The position numbers and the translations under genes were made by a program. A stretch of DNA of 64,000 nt, from the NCBI GenBank assembly GCA_018608405.1, contig JABAZP010000038.1:21338-85337 (forward strand), given 5' to 3'. The stretch comes from Flavobacteriales bacterium. GTDB taxonomy: Bacteria > Bacteroidota > Bacteroidia > Flavobacteriales_E > Vicingaceae. Positions within the stretch are counted from its first letter, which is position 1; each line of letters opens with the position of its first letter. Below, in pieces: positions 45,500-54,049 of the stretch. Under the pieces are notes generated by a model. It ran no database searches. It saw nothing but the letters and a program-made list of their open reading frames with translations, and was not told the origin of the DNA.

Positions 45500-46681
45500 A
45501 TGAAAAATTTATTAATTATAGGAGGTGGGACAGCAGGAATTATGACAGCTGCCCAATTACTAAAGCAAACATCTTTTAACGTATCCTTAATAGAACCGGC
45601 AGAATATCATTATTATCAACCGGCATGGACCTTGGTTGGTGCAAATGCTTATAAGTATGGAGATACAAAGAAAAGCATGTCATCGATTATGCCAAAAGGA
45701 GTTAATTAGATTAAAGACTACGCTTCAACATTTGACCCAGAAAACAATACCGTTGAAACTAGAAGCGGTAAAAAATACAATTACGATTTTTTAGTGGTTG
45801 CTCCGGGCATTAAAATTGACACCAGTTTAGTTGAAGGATTAACTGAAGCTATGGATAAGGGAGTGGTTTGCAGTAATTATACTGATCCAGAACATACTTG
45901 GGAGGTACTTAAAAATTTTAAAGGAGGTACTGCTTTATTTACACAGCCATCTACTCCAATAAAGTGTGGAGGGGCTCCGCAAAAAATCATGTACCTAGCC
46001 GATGACCATTTTAGAAAATCAGGAGTTCGACAAAAGACAAAAGTCGTTTTCGCAACACCAGGCGGAGTAATTTTTGGAGTAAAACCTATCGCGAAAACAT
46101 TAATGGAGGTAATAAATCGAAAAGATATAAATGTCCGTTATAGTCATAAACTCGTAAAGGTAGATGGAGATAAAAGGATAGCTTGGTATGAAATAACCAA
46201 AGATGTTAAAGTAGGTGGATGTATATTATTAGAAGATAAGACTTCTAAAAAGGACGTAGATGAAACAATAAATTACAATCCCAAAAAGGTTGAGACCGTA
46301 AAAGACAATAATTTGATAGGAATTAAATTTGATATGCTGCATTTGGCTCCTCCTCAGTCTGCACCTGACTTTATAAAAAATTCACCCCTAGCAAACGATT
46401 CAGGATGGATATCAGTTGATATAGGAACAATGCAGCACACTAAATATTTAAATGTTTTTGGATTGGGAGATGCGGCAGCGCTTCCAACTGCTAAGACTGG
46501 GGCTGCCATTCGTAAACAGGTTCCCATAGTTGTTGAAAATATTATTCGACTTGCAAAATCAGAAGAATTAAGCCCTAATAAATACAATGGATATTCATCT
46601 TGTCCTTTGGTAACCGGTTACGGAAAAATGGTACTTGCAGAATTTGATTACGACTCAAACTTTACACCTGATCAAAATTGA
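45500..46681 (+). pseudogene. Sulfide:quinone oxidoreductase-like flavoprotein with internal TAG
   Basis: An FAD-dependent NAD(P)H-dehydrogenase-fold protein of the SQR type, 393 codons including one in-frame TAG at 45707-45709. I use the ATG at 45500 (MKNLLIIGGGTAGIMTAAQL), which gives the FAD GxGxxG loop at once. After YHYYQPAWTLVGAN the frame reads MPKGVN-stop-IKDYA; SQR relatives have Trp at that place, so this is probably TGG changed to TAG. Downstream the protein is intact (YDFLVVAPGIKIDTS, CGGAPQKIMYLADDHF, YLNVFGLGDAAALPTAKTGA, PLVTGYGKMVLAEFDY). A membrane-associated sulfide oxidation role is inferred by family. Confidence 0.88.
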
Positions 46682-46853
46682 AACAATTATTAATTTTTAA
46701 TTCGGATAAGGAACATTGGAGATTGTGGCTATTAAAGAAATTCATGCTCCCGTATTTATATTGGAATAAAATGCTGAAAGGTATAAATGTTTAGCATTGA
46801 AGCCTACTGCTAAACATTTTTATCGAACAACTTTACAGTTAGTTGTGTAGTGG

Positions 46854-47270
46854 TTATTTTTTACTTTTTCTAACGGCAAGCATGTTTGAAATTTTACCGT
46901 CAGTCACTTCGTAGATCACGACAATTTCAAAAGGTTCGTTATTACCTCTAGCTCCGGTAATGTATTCATGATCCATTACTTTATTGTCGAACGTTATGCG
47001 GTCGATGATTTTAGAGTGTAGGTTAGGTGAGGCCTTAAAGTAAGGTTCATAAATTGCTTTTACTTCATCCTTACCCTTTGCAGTTACTTTACTGCTGTCA
47101 AAATCCTTCATGACAATGTCATCAGAAAAGTAAGACATGAATGCATCTATATCAACATTATTGTAGGCGATTAAACTTGCTTTAACTACATTTACTGGTT
47201 TGTTATCTTGAGCGTTTAGAGTAATTGAAAATAAAAGAGTAAGCAGTATAGGAGTAAATTTTCTAATCAT
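46854..47270 (-). CDS. Secreted NTF2-like (SnoaL/DUF4440-type) protein
   Basis: A 138-aa protein with a signal peptide (MIRKFTPILLTLLFSITLNAQ) and an NTF2-like fold: VVKASLIAYNNVDIDAFMSY, FSDDIVMKDFDSSKVTAKGK, DEVKAIYEPYFKASPNLHSK and EIVVIYEVTDGKISNMLAVR. This fold hosts many binding or isomerase activities; nothing here fixes one. It stands alone between genes reading away from it on both sides. Confidence 0.85.
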   Translation of the reverse strand: MIRKFTPILLTLLFSITLNAQDNKPVNVVKASLIAYNNVDIDAFMSYFSDDIVMKDFDSSKVTAKGKDEVKAIYEPYFKASPNLHSKIIDRITFDNKVMDHEYITGARGNNEPFEIVVIYEVTDGKISNMLAVRKSKK

Positions 47271-47361
47271 TTCATCAATTTTATGGTATCAAAAGTAAGC
47301 CAAATCTTATTGAGCGTTCAGCAATTTAGATTTATTCTATTCAATTATCTTTGCACCAAAA

Positions 47362-47733
47362 ATGAATTATAATACCAGAAAATGGGTCAAGCCTGAGGAT
47401 TTAAATCCGAATAATAATTTATTTGGAGGAAGACTTCTGCAATGGATCGATGAAGAAGCAGCATTGTACACTATGATTCAATTTGATAATAGAAAGATTG
47501 CCACCAAATTTATGTCGGCAATTAATTTTGTCAGCTCTGCAAAACAAGGCGATATCGTAGAATTGGGGATGGAAGTTAAAAAGTTTGGAACCACTTCCAT
47601 TACTTTAAGTTGTGTAGCTCGTAACAAAATGACTCAACGTCCAATTGTGACAATTGATAACATTACCATGGTTAATTTAGGAGAAGATGGGAAACCAAAA
47701 GCTCACGGAAAAACAGAAGTTACCTACAATTAA
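47362..47733 (+). CDS. Hotdog-fold acyl-CoA thioesterase
   Basis: A 123-aa single-hotdog thioesterase of the YciA/BFIT type: PEDLNPNNNLFGGRLLQWID with the conserved N-x-x-G-x-x-F-GG region, EEAALYTMIQF with the catalytic acid (Asp/Glu of the D-E-A segment), and KFMSAINFVSSAKQGDIVEL. Members hydrolyse acyl-CoAs. The stop lies 11 nt before the ATG of the S1/P1 nuclease gene, so these are likely co-transcribed. Confidence 0.92.
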   Translation: MNYNTRKWVKPEDLNPNNNLFGGRLLQWIDEEAALYTMIQFDNRKIATKFMSAINFVSSAKQGDIVELGMEVKKFGTTSITLSCVARNKMTQRPIVTIDNITMVNLGEDGKPKAHGKTEVTYN

Positions 47734-47743
47734 AAACAAAACA

Positions 47744-48508
47744 ATGAAAAATATATTTTTAACAGGAATAGCGTTAAGTATTTCTATTGCCACATTCGGT
47801 TGGGGCCAAACTGGTCATCGAGTGATTGGCCAAATTGCACAAAATCATTTATCAGACAATGCTAAAGAAGCCTTATGGGAGATTATGGGGCATGAATCAT
47901 TAGTAGAAGCATCTACTTGGATGGATGAAATAAAAAGCGATAAGAAGTATGATTATGCTAGATCGTGGCATTATGTTACTATTCCTGAAGGAAAAGACTA
48001 TCATTCTTCTGAGCATGAAGAGGATGGTGACGCATATAAAGCTATTGTCAGAATGAAGGCTATTCTAAAAGATCCCAATTCTACTAAAATTCAAAAAGTT
48101 GAAGCCATTCGAATGTTAACTCACCTAGTAGGAGACATACACCAACCGTTGCACGTTGGTAACGGAGAAGACAGAGGCGGTAATAATGTGAAGATAAAGT
48201 GGTTTTATGATAATTCGAATCTACATAGAATTTGGGATTCGGAAATAATTGATTCCAAGCAATTGAGCTATTCAGAACTATCACAAATGGTTGATCATTC
48301 CTTGGAAACGGAACAAGACATTTTAAAATCGACTGATTTGGACGTATGGGTAAAGGAAGCAATGGAACTACGGCCACAAATATATGATATTGGAGGTGCT
48401 GACAACTTATCCTACGAATACATGTATAAAAATTGGGGAACGATTAAAACACAATTACACAAAGGAGGCATTCGGTTAGCTGCAATTCTAAATGAAATTT
48501 ATGGATAA
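47744..48508 (+). CDS. S1/P1 family nuclease, secreted
   Basis: A 254-aa secreted zinc nuclease. I choose the ATG at 47744 (MKNIFLTGIALSISIATFG); the longer frame overlaps the thioesterase gene. Mature protein starts at WGQTGHRVIGQIAQ, whose N-terminal Trp and first His are metal ligands in this family. Other ligands: STWMDEIKSD (Asp), SWHYVTIPEG (His), HLVGDIHQPLHVGNGEDRGG (H-x3-D-x2-H cluster) and NLHRIWDSEII (H-x3-D). All three zinc sites look complete. It degrades single-stranded DNA and RNA outside the cytoplasm, likely for phosphate or nucleotide scavenging. Confidence 0.95.
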   Translation: MKNIFLTGIALSISIATFGWGQTGHRVIGQIAQNHLSDNAKEALWEIMGHESLVEASTWMDEIKSDKKYDYARSWHYVTIPEGKDYHSSEHEEDGDAYKAIVRMKAILKDPNSTKIQKVEAIRMLTHLVGDIHQPLHVGNGEDRGGNNVKIKWFYDNSNLHRIWDSEIIDSKQLSYSELSQMVDHSLETEQDILKSTDLDVWVKEAMELRPQIYDIGGADNLSYEYMYKNWGTIKTQLHKGGIRLAAILNEIYG

Positions 48509-48812
48509 GCTAGCCTATAAAAAGCAACTAAACATTTTTGCAAAGATTAGCTTTTTCGAAGGAGTTTCTTTTGTAGTTCTGTTACTCATCGCTATGCCGT
48601 TAAAGTACCTTATGAATATGCCATTAGCAGTAAAGTATATCGGTTGGGTGCATGGTGCATTATTTGTGGCTTATGCTTTTCAACTGTTATATGTTGGCAG
48701 TACATTTAAGTGGAAATTTTCAAAAATTCTACTTTACGGTTTTTGCTCTCTAATTCCCTTTGCCCCATTTTGGGTTGAAAAACAACTGAAGAAACAAATA
48801 CAAGCAGCTTAA
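48501..48812 (+). CDS. DUF3817 membrane protein
   Basis: A 103-aa integral membrane protein of the DUF3817 family with three helices: FFEGVSFVVLLLIAMPLKYL, AVKYIGWVHGALFVAYAFQL (with the family's GxxHGxxF-like segment) and FSKILLYGFCSLIPFAPFWV. I take the ATG at 48501 (MDKLAYKKQ), overlapping the nuclease stop by 8 nt; an ATG three codons earlier is also possible. Its function is unknown. Confidence 0.88.
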   Translation: MDKLAYKKQLNIFAKISFFEGVSFVVLLLIAMPLKYLMNMPLAVKYIGWVHGALFVAYAFQLLYVGSTFKWKFSKILLYGFCSLIPFAPFWVEKQLKKQIQAA

Positions 48813-48864
48813 TTCTTTTATTATACCCTAAGCTTTCTATTGAAACCTTAATTTCGTCGCTATT

Positions 48865-49998
48865 ATGAATAAAATGGACTTTGAAGAAATACGACCTTAC
48901 AACGACAGTGAGGTAAAAGAAAAGATAAAAAGTTTACTTGGGGAAGAACAGTTTTGTCAAATCATTCAACAGGTAATGCCGGAAATTCCATTTCCAATGT
49001 TTGAGAGACAAATGCGAGGAATCGAAACTATTTTTGATTTTCAAACTAAGGTAGTTGTTCCGCTTTTGGATAAATTACTTTCCCAATCGACGCAAGGCCT
49101 AAGTTATTCCGGTATAGAAAATTTAGAAAAGGATAAATGTTATTTATTTGTGTCAACGCATAGAGACATTGTTCTAGATTCAGCTTTAATGGATTACGCT
49201 CTACTGAAAGAAGGGTTTAGTACTGCCGAAATAGCAATTGGTGATAATTTGATGAAGATTCCTTGGATTGTAGATTTGGTTAAACTGAACAAAACGTTCA
49301 TTGTCAAGCGCTCGCTTTCAAAGGAGCAAAAGTTGGATGGATCAATTCAACTCTCGAATTATATTAACTACACAATTAAAGAGAAAGGGGAGCACATTTG
49401 GATCGCTCACAAGTCAGGCAGAAGCAAAGATGGGAACGATAAAACAAATCCTAACATATTAAAGATGTTTAATTTGGGAGGTGACTCTGAAAATGCTATT
49501 GATAACATTAAAAAATTGAACATTTGCCCTGTATCCATTTCATATGAATATAATCCCTGCGATGCATTAACCTTACCCGAATTAATGACAATCGCACACG
49601 GTGAAAAGTATGAAAAACAGCCTATGGAAGATTTAATTCACATGGGTGAAGGCTTGCAAGGAAAAAAAGGTAAAGTAGAGGTAAGCTTCGGGAAACCATT
49701 AAATGCGCTAATAGAGGGTAAAGAGTTACCAAAACCTAACCTAGAGTTATTTCAATTTATTGCGAAAGAGATCGACAAAGAAATACATAATACTTACAAA
49801 TTAATGCCAACCAATTATATGGCATTTGATTTATTGAATGACTCTTCTTCGCACAAAGAGAAGTATTCACCTGAAGAAAAAGAAAAATTTGAGAAGTATG
49901 TACTTAAGAAGATAGAAGGGGTGGAAGGTGATGAAGCCTTTAAAAAAGATACATTTTTGAAAATGTACGCATATCCGGTTATGAATAAAGAAGCCTAA
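48865..49998 (+). CDS. Phospholipid/glycerol acyltransferase-family protein
   Basis: A 377-aa cytoplasmic protein of the PlsC-like acyltransferase superfamily: SGIENLEKDKCYLFVSTHRD leads into the acceptor motif STHRDIVLDSAL (block I, His and Asp one residue further apart than the classical HX4D), then NLMKIPWIVDLVKLNKTFIV with KRSLS (block II), IWIAHKSGRSKDGNDKTN (block III) and ICPVSISYEYNPCDAL (block IV). It most resembles the 1-acyl-glycerol-3-phosphate acyltransferase group of Bacteroidota. The lipid substrate is not determined. Confidence 0.86.
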   Translation: MNKMDFEEIRPYNDSEVKEKIKSLLGEEQFCQIIQQVMPEIPFPMFERQMRGIETIFDFQTKVVVPLLDKLLSQSTQGLSYSGIENLEKDKCYLFVSTHRDIVLDSALMDYALLKEGFSTAEIAIGDNLMKIPWIVDLVKLNKTFIVKRSLSKEQKLDGSIQLSNYINYTIKEKGEHIWIAHKSGRSKDGNDKTNPNILKMFNLGGDSENAIDNIKKLNICPVSISYEYNPCDALTLPELMTIAHGEKYEKQPMEDLIHMGEGLQGKKGKVEVSFGKPLNALIEGKELPKPNLELFQFIAKEIDKEIHNTYKLMPTNYMAFDLLNDSSSHKEKYSPEEKEKFEKYVLKKIEGVEGDEAFKKDTFLKMYAYPVMNKEA

Positions 49999-50011
49999 AT
50001 TAGTTTAGACT

Positions 50012-50248
50012 TTACTCTATTTTAAAATGCTCCAAATAGCTATCAATGATTTCATCTCTATTGACGATTTCAATCCATTATATGATATTAATAACCATTA
50101 GTTTACAACTTTCAACATAGTACCCGTGAAAGTCGTACAGTGAGCATAAAAAACTCCCATGATGTCGATTGGCAAGATGTTTTCCGTCCTTTTTCAGAAC
50201 TTCATATCTCTTTTTTAGTTTTAGCTTACGGAAATCTTCTTTTTTCAA
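50012..50248 (-). pseudogene. Small conserved gene interrupted by TAA
   Basis: On the minus strand a 79-codon frame begins TTG (KKEDFRKLKLKKRYEVLKKD), continues GKHLANRHHGSFLCSLYDFH and GYYVESCKLMVINII, hits TAA at 50078-50080, and resumes in the same frame with WIEIVNRDEIIDSYLEHFKI before a normal stop. The pattern resembles a small soluble family of Bacteroidota proteins with a Y/F-x-x-FFVEV-like core. No ATG is present at the front. One nonsense change and a lost ATG suggest decay. Nothing else occupies this gap. Confidence 0.6.
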
Positions 50249-50265
50249 TGGAGTAAACTTAGATT

Positions 50266-51039
50266 ATGAAAGTTAAACAATCAGATGTACTTTTTGATTT
50301 GCTAGAGACAAAATATCACCTTTATAATCGTCAAGATTTTGTCGAAGATGATCCCATTTCTATTCCTCATCAGTTTAGCAAAAAAGAAGATATTGAAATA
50401 GCAGGTTTTCTTTCAGCAACTATAGCTTGGGGACAGCGGATTACAATCATTAATAATTCAAATAAGATTCTTAAAATGATGGATTTTGCTCCTCACGATT
50501 TCATTTTAAATCATGCTACTAGCGATTTAAAAAAAGCAGAAGGTTTTGTTCATCGAACTTTTAATGCCATAGATTTACGTTTCTTTTTTACCTCGTTAAA
50601 GAATATTTATGAGCACCATGGTGGTTTAGAAGCAGCTTTTTTACAGCAGCAAGGCAGTGATAACTCCATTTCAAACTTTAAAAAACTCTTTTTTTCAATA
50701 GACCACGAAATGCGAACTCAAAAGCACGTTGCCGATCCTCTAAAAAAATCTACAGCGAAGCGTTTAAATATGTATTTACGATGGATGGTAAGGAAAGATC
50801 CACAAGGAGTTGACTTTGGAATTTGGAATAGTCATCAGTCAAAAGATTTGATGATTCCTTTAGATGTGCATACCGGAAATGTTGGACGAAGTTTAGGGTT
50901 ACTAAATAGAAAACAAAATGATTGGCAAGCGGTGGAAGAACTTACTGCGAACCTCCGAAATTTCGATTCAAAGGATCCTGCAAAATATGATTTCGCTTTA
51001 TTTGGAATGGGTGTGAATGGCGATACAAATGCATTGTAA
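50266..51039 (+). CDS. TIGR02757 (DUF2400) family protein
   Basis: A 257-aa cytoplasmic protein of the TIGR02757 family: DPISIPHQFSKKEDIEIAGF, LSATIAWGQRITIINNSNKI, FVHRTFNAIDLRFFFTSLKN, AKRLNMYLRWMVRKDPQGVD and IPLDVHTGNVGRSLGLLNRK. The C-terminus YDFALFGMGVNG is typical and the length is normal. The family resembles a helical DNA-glycosylase-like fold and has no established function. It stands alone, convergent with the SUI1 gene. Confidence 0.92.
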   Translation: MKVKQSDVLFDLLETKYHLYNRQDFVEDDPISIPHQFSKKEDIEIAGFLSATIAWGQRITIINNSNKILKMMDFAPHDFILNHATSDLKKAEGFVHRTFNAIDLRFFFTSLKNIYEHHGGLEAAFLQQQGSDNSISNFKKLFFSIDHEMRTQKHVADPLKKSTAKRLNMYLRWMVRKDPQGVDFGIWNSHQSKDLMIPLDVHTGNVGRSLGLLNRKQNDWQAVEELTANLRNFDSKDPAKYDFALFGMGVNGDTNAL

Positions 51040-51051
51040 AGAGACTATTAG

Positions 51052-51390
51052 CTAAGAACCTACTCGTTTTGTTTTATATCCCATTTTAGATAAGAGTTGC
51101 ATTACCTTCTCTCGATTATCTCCTTGAATTATAATTTCTCCATCCTTCGCACTGCCGCCAACACCACATGATGCTTTTAATGATTTCCCTAAACTTTTTA
51201 AATCATCGTCATTGCCGATAAAATTTTTAACAACAACAGCAACTTTTCCGCTTCTGTTTTTTTTGTCTAGATGGACTTCAAGCAATTGCTCAGAAGGGGA
51301 TATCGTTTCTTGTTCCTCATTCTCAGCTTCCGTTGTAAAATCAGGATTTGTGGAGTAAACAACTCTATTGTTTTTTGATTTTCGTCCCAT
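51052..51390 (-). CDS. SUI1/YciH-family translation factor
   Basis: A 112-aa SUI1-domain protein (bacterial YciH/eIF1-like). The first 45 residues are charged and flexible; the domain has LLEVHLDKKNRSGKVAVVVK, FIGNDDDLKSLGKSLKASCG, GVGGSAKDGEIIIQGDNREK and VMQLLSKMGYKTKRVG. These match the eIF1 fold with its 'CGvGGsvkdgeI' signature. The protein is thought to influence initiation fidelity. Its promoter region is shared back to back with the B12 operon. Confidence 0.93.
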   Translation of the reverse strand: MGRKSKNNRVVYSTNPDFTTEAENEEQETISPSEQLLEVHLDKKNRSGKVAVVVKNFIGNDDDLKSLGKSLKASCGVGGSAKDGEIIIQGDNREKVMQLLSKMGYKTKRVGS

Positions 51391-51458
51391 TCCACAAAAG
51401 TAAAGAAAGCTCTAGCTTTTTTATTTATTCACAATTGCATAAGGTTCAAAATTTTTTA

Positions 51459-51466
51459 TAAATTTG
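51459..51466 (+). promoter_or_regulatory. -7 promoter element of the B12 operon
   Basis: TAAATTTG matches TAnnTTTG exactly and ATTG lies 21 bp upstream. It would start the transcript at about 51472, directly at the 5' edge of the cobalamin riboswitch. Confidence 0.55.
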
Positions 51467-51471
51467 TAGAG

Positions 51472-51660
51472 CGGTTTCGACCGCACCTTAATGGTTTCCA
51501 ATTTCGATTGGAATTAAAAGGGAATTCGATGAGATTTCGAAACTGTTCCCGCAGCTGTAAGCTCCATTAACCAATGGCCAATTATGCCACTTTCTGTTAT
51601 CCAACAGTTGGGAAGGCGGTCAAAGGGGAGTAAGTCAGAAGACCTGCCTTTAAGAAACAT
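51472..51660 (+). promoter_or_regulatory. Cobalamin riboswitch
   Basis: The leader contains the conserved cobalamin (B12) riboswitch pieces in order: GGTTTCCAATTTCGATTGGA, then AAAAGGGAATTCGATGAG, the core TTCCCGCAGCTGTAA, ATGCCACTTTC, CAACAGTTGGGAAGGC and GTAAGTCAGAAGACCTGCC. The outer stem GGTTTCGACCGC lies at the 5' side. About 135 nt separate it from the first start codon and include a GCCTAAACAGGC hairpin that could act as the expression platform. Adenosyl- or other cobalamin would repress the downstream operon. Confidence 0.95.
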
Positions 51661-51795
51661 ACTTTCGGGATAAAAGTGAAGCGCAAGCTCGCCTAAACAG
51701 GCTTCTTACTCTTTATGATTTTCTCGGTTTAATAATTTATTAATCTGATGGTTAGCAAATACCAAACTAGGCTAATTATCGCAAAAAAACCGAAA

Positions 51796-53076
51796 ATGAA
51801 AAAAATTATCTTTTCAATTGCTCTTACAGTAATAACCTTTGCAAGTACTGCACAAAAAACCATTTTAGTAAATGGAGGAAGGTTTGGAAATCAAACTGAA
51901 AATGTATCAGTGAGCGTGTACGATACTCAAAATAGCACATCAACTACCATTGACAGTATCGGAACTCAATCTGTTCAAGATATATTAATAACAGGAAATG
52001 TCGGTTTTATAGCTGCTCAAGACTCTATTATTAGATACGACCTAACTTCCAACACTAGAACAGCGGCGGTTAAATTTGCTGGAGTGAGTACCAAAGCTAT
52101 GAGCTTAGCTCCAAACAACGAGCTAATTGTTTCAAATTGGTTCGGTAAGACTTCGTATAACATTTACATTTACAATCAAACTACCCTTGCTCTAGTGGAT
52201 TCCATAAATATTGCAAGTGGAGTGACCTCTATGTTGGTAGAACCAACAAATGACCTTTTAGTGGTTACTCAAAACCAATCTACCGGAGCTCCGGCCTATC
52301 GAGATACATTAGGGAGTATCATCGCTGCAACCATTTCAAACAGAACAGTTATTGCCCCATTAACCGTATCTGGGTATACGGGTGAAGTAGGTGAATTGAT
52401 TGCAAAACCAAACGGCGCAGGAGCATATGCTTTTAATTCTGAAAGTAATACGATAGTAGATGTAAATGCAACTAATTTCCCTTTTGTTACGACGTCTATC
52501 GTTAATTCTAATCAAGATTTTAAAGTCGGGGGTAAATCGCAATATGAGGTGAATGGAGACACGTTGTTCTTAAGAATGAATCAAGGTATCGGAACGATCA
52601 ACCTTTCAAACTTATCGGTTATTGATTCAAACTTAATTGACACAGTTGTTACAGCTTTTGCATACGACACTGCAAATTTTAACTTTTATGTAACAGCAAC
52701 GGACTTCTTTAGCTATACTTCAGGGAAAGTATACGATAGAGCTGGAAGCTACGTAAGTTCTTTTGCAACTGCATCTTCACCTGAAGTTATTGGCATGTAT
52801 TACAGTAAAGTTACCGGCTTATTGAGTTTCTATGATCGAAAGGAAAGCTCATTTTCAATCTACCCAAATCCTGCGAACAATTTCATATCTATTGATACCG
52901 ATGTTACAGCACAAGTGCGCGTTCAAATCTTAAACTACAAAGGTCAAGTGGTGAAGGAGGAGAGTCTTGTAAATGTTTCCAGTCAAATTAATGTTAGCGA
53001 CTTGAGTTCGGGAATTTACTTTGTCAATATTTTAATTAATGATTCAGTCTCTACTGAGAAGTTAATCATTAGATAA
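51796..53076 (+). CDS. T9SS-targeted beta-propeller surface protein of the B12 operon
   Basis: A 426-aa secreted protein; I use the ATG at 51796 (MKKIIFSIALTVITFASTAQ). Residues about 20-345 repeat a four-strand pattern typical of YncE/DUF5074-like beta-propellers (DILITGNVGFIAAQDSIIRY, TSMLVEPTNDLLVVTQNQ). The last 75 residues are a type A T9SS sorting domain (FSIYPNPANNFISID, LSSGIYFVNILIN). It is the first gene behind the cobalamin riboswitch. A cell-surface B12 or corrinoid binder similar in role to BtuG is the natural guess; the fold and context support it, but binding residues cannot be named. Confidence 0.86.
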   Translation: MKKIIFSIALTVITFASTAQKTILVNGGRFGNQTENVSVSVYDTQNSTSTTIDSIGTQSVQDILITGNVGFIAAQDSIIRYDLTSNTRTAAVKFAGVSTKAMSLAPNNELIVSNWFGKTSYNIYIYNQTTLALVDSINIASGVTSMLVEPTNDLLVVTQNQSTGAPAYRDTLGSIIAATISNRTVIAPLTVSGYTGEVGELIAKPNGAGAYAFNSESNTIVDVNATNFPFVTTSIVNSNQDFKVGGKSQYEVNGDTLFLRMNQGIGTINLSNLSVIDSNLIDTVVTAFAYDTANFNFYVTATDFFSYTSGKVYDRAGSYVSSFATASSPEVIGMYYSKVTGLLSFYDRKESSFSIYPNPANNFISIDTDVTAQVRVQILNYKGQVVKEESLVNVSSQINVSDLSSGIYFVNILINDSVSTEKLIIR

Positions 53077-53077
53077 A

Positions 53078-54049
53078 GTGCGAATTACTTTATTTATATT
53101 TTCTATATTTTTCTCCTTTAGCACTTTCGCACAAGGTCCCTTTGCGCCGCAATCTGATCAAATTGGAACAAGCGCAGTTCATGCTGATTCTACTATTTTT
53201 GTTGCTTGGGCTTCTAGTATTGAGATTCAGCGAGGAAAGCAAGATATTGCTGTTCTCAATTCAGATACAACAGCAGTTGGGACATGGGACGAGTGCATTG
53301 GAAAGGCAGATGGAACAGTCGTTAGTCTTGGTGATTCAGGAATTGCTACCTTACAATTTGACGGCTTAATTTATAATGGAGTAGGCCCCGATTTTGCTGT
53401 TTTTGAAAACGCATTTAACCATACATTTTTAGAACTCGCATTTGTGGAGGTAAGTTCCAACGGGGTCGATTTCTATCGTTTCCCGTCGCATTCATTAACC
53501 GATACAATTCTTCCTGTAGGTTCATTCGGTTCAGTGAATCCAACTCAAATTCACAACTTAGCGGGTAAATATTCCGTGAACTTTGGAACGCCTTTCGACT
53601 TATCGGATTTAGATTCTATACCACAACTAGACATAAATGCAATAAGCCATATTCGAATCGTTGATGCAATTGGTACTTTAAATTCAAACCATGCTCAAAG
53701 AGATAGTCAAGGAAGAAAAGTAAATGATCAATATCCAACTCCATTTCCATCCGGAGGATTTGATTTAGATGCAGTTGGTGTTGTTTATATGAAAGGAGTG
53801 GGTTTGTCTGGGTCTAAAAAACAGGTGAACTTGTCAATATATCCTAACCCTTCAAATGGAGTTTTTTACCTAGGTTACGAAGGGTTTGAAAAGATGCAAT
53901 TTGAATTGCGTGATCTGACGGGCAGGGCAATCAAATCTGGCGAGATAGCATCTAAAATGCTTGATTTTACAGGCGTTGAAAAAGGAACTTATATAGTCAA
54001 TTTATTGGGGAGCAGACAAGCCGTAACACGTAAAATTATTATTCAATGA
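53078..54049 (+). CDS. T9SS-targeted surface protein of the B12 operon, unassigned fold
   Basis: A 323-aa secreted protein starting at GTG, 1 nt after the previous stop (MRITLFIFSIFFSFSTFAQG). The body has PQSDQIGTSAVHADSTIFVA, GIATLQFDGLIYNGVGPDFA, VFENAFNHTFLELAFVEVSS and a C-terminal GGFDLDAVGVVYMKG, a jelly-roll-like layout often seen in 'cell surface proteins' encoded in Bacteroidota B12 loci. The last 70 residues form a T9SS type A domain (LSIYPNPSNGVFYLGYEG). It overlaps the BtuB-like gene by 4 nt. A role in surface B12 capture is inferred from operon position only. Confidence 0.85.
   Translation: MRITLFIFSIFFSFSTFAQGPFAPQSDQIGTSAVHADSTIFVAWASSIEIQRGKQDIAVLNSDTTAVGTWDECIGKADGTVVSLGDSGIATLQFDGLIYNGVGPDFAVFENAFNHTFLELAFVEVSSNGVDFYRFPSHSLTDTILPVGSFGSVNPTQIHNLAGKYSVNFGTPFDLSDLDSIPQLDINAISHIRIVDAIGTLNSNHAQRDSQGRKVNDQYPTPFPSGGFDLDAVGVVYMKGVGLSGSKKQVNLSIYPNPSNGVFYLGYEGFEKMQFELRDLTGRAIKSGEIASKMLDFTGVEKGTYIVNLLGSRQAVTRKIIIQ

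Noticed and set aside
45707..45709. Recoding of TAG (pyrrolysine or programmed read-through) in the SQR-like gene
   Set aside because: The position fits a conserved Trp, so TGG to TAG is simpler. No read-through structure or pyl genes are visible.
53142..53369. 75-codon plus-strand frame inside the second T9SS gene
   Set aside because: It is an alternative frame inside a well-supported CDS with no start signal.
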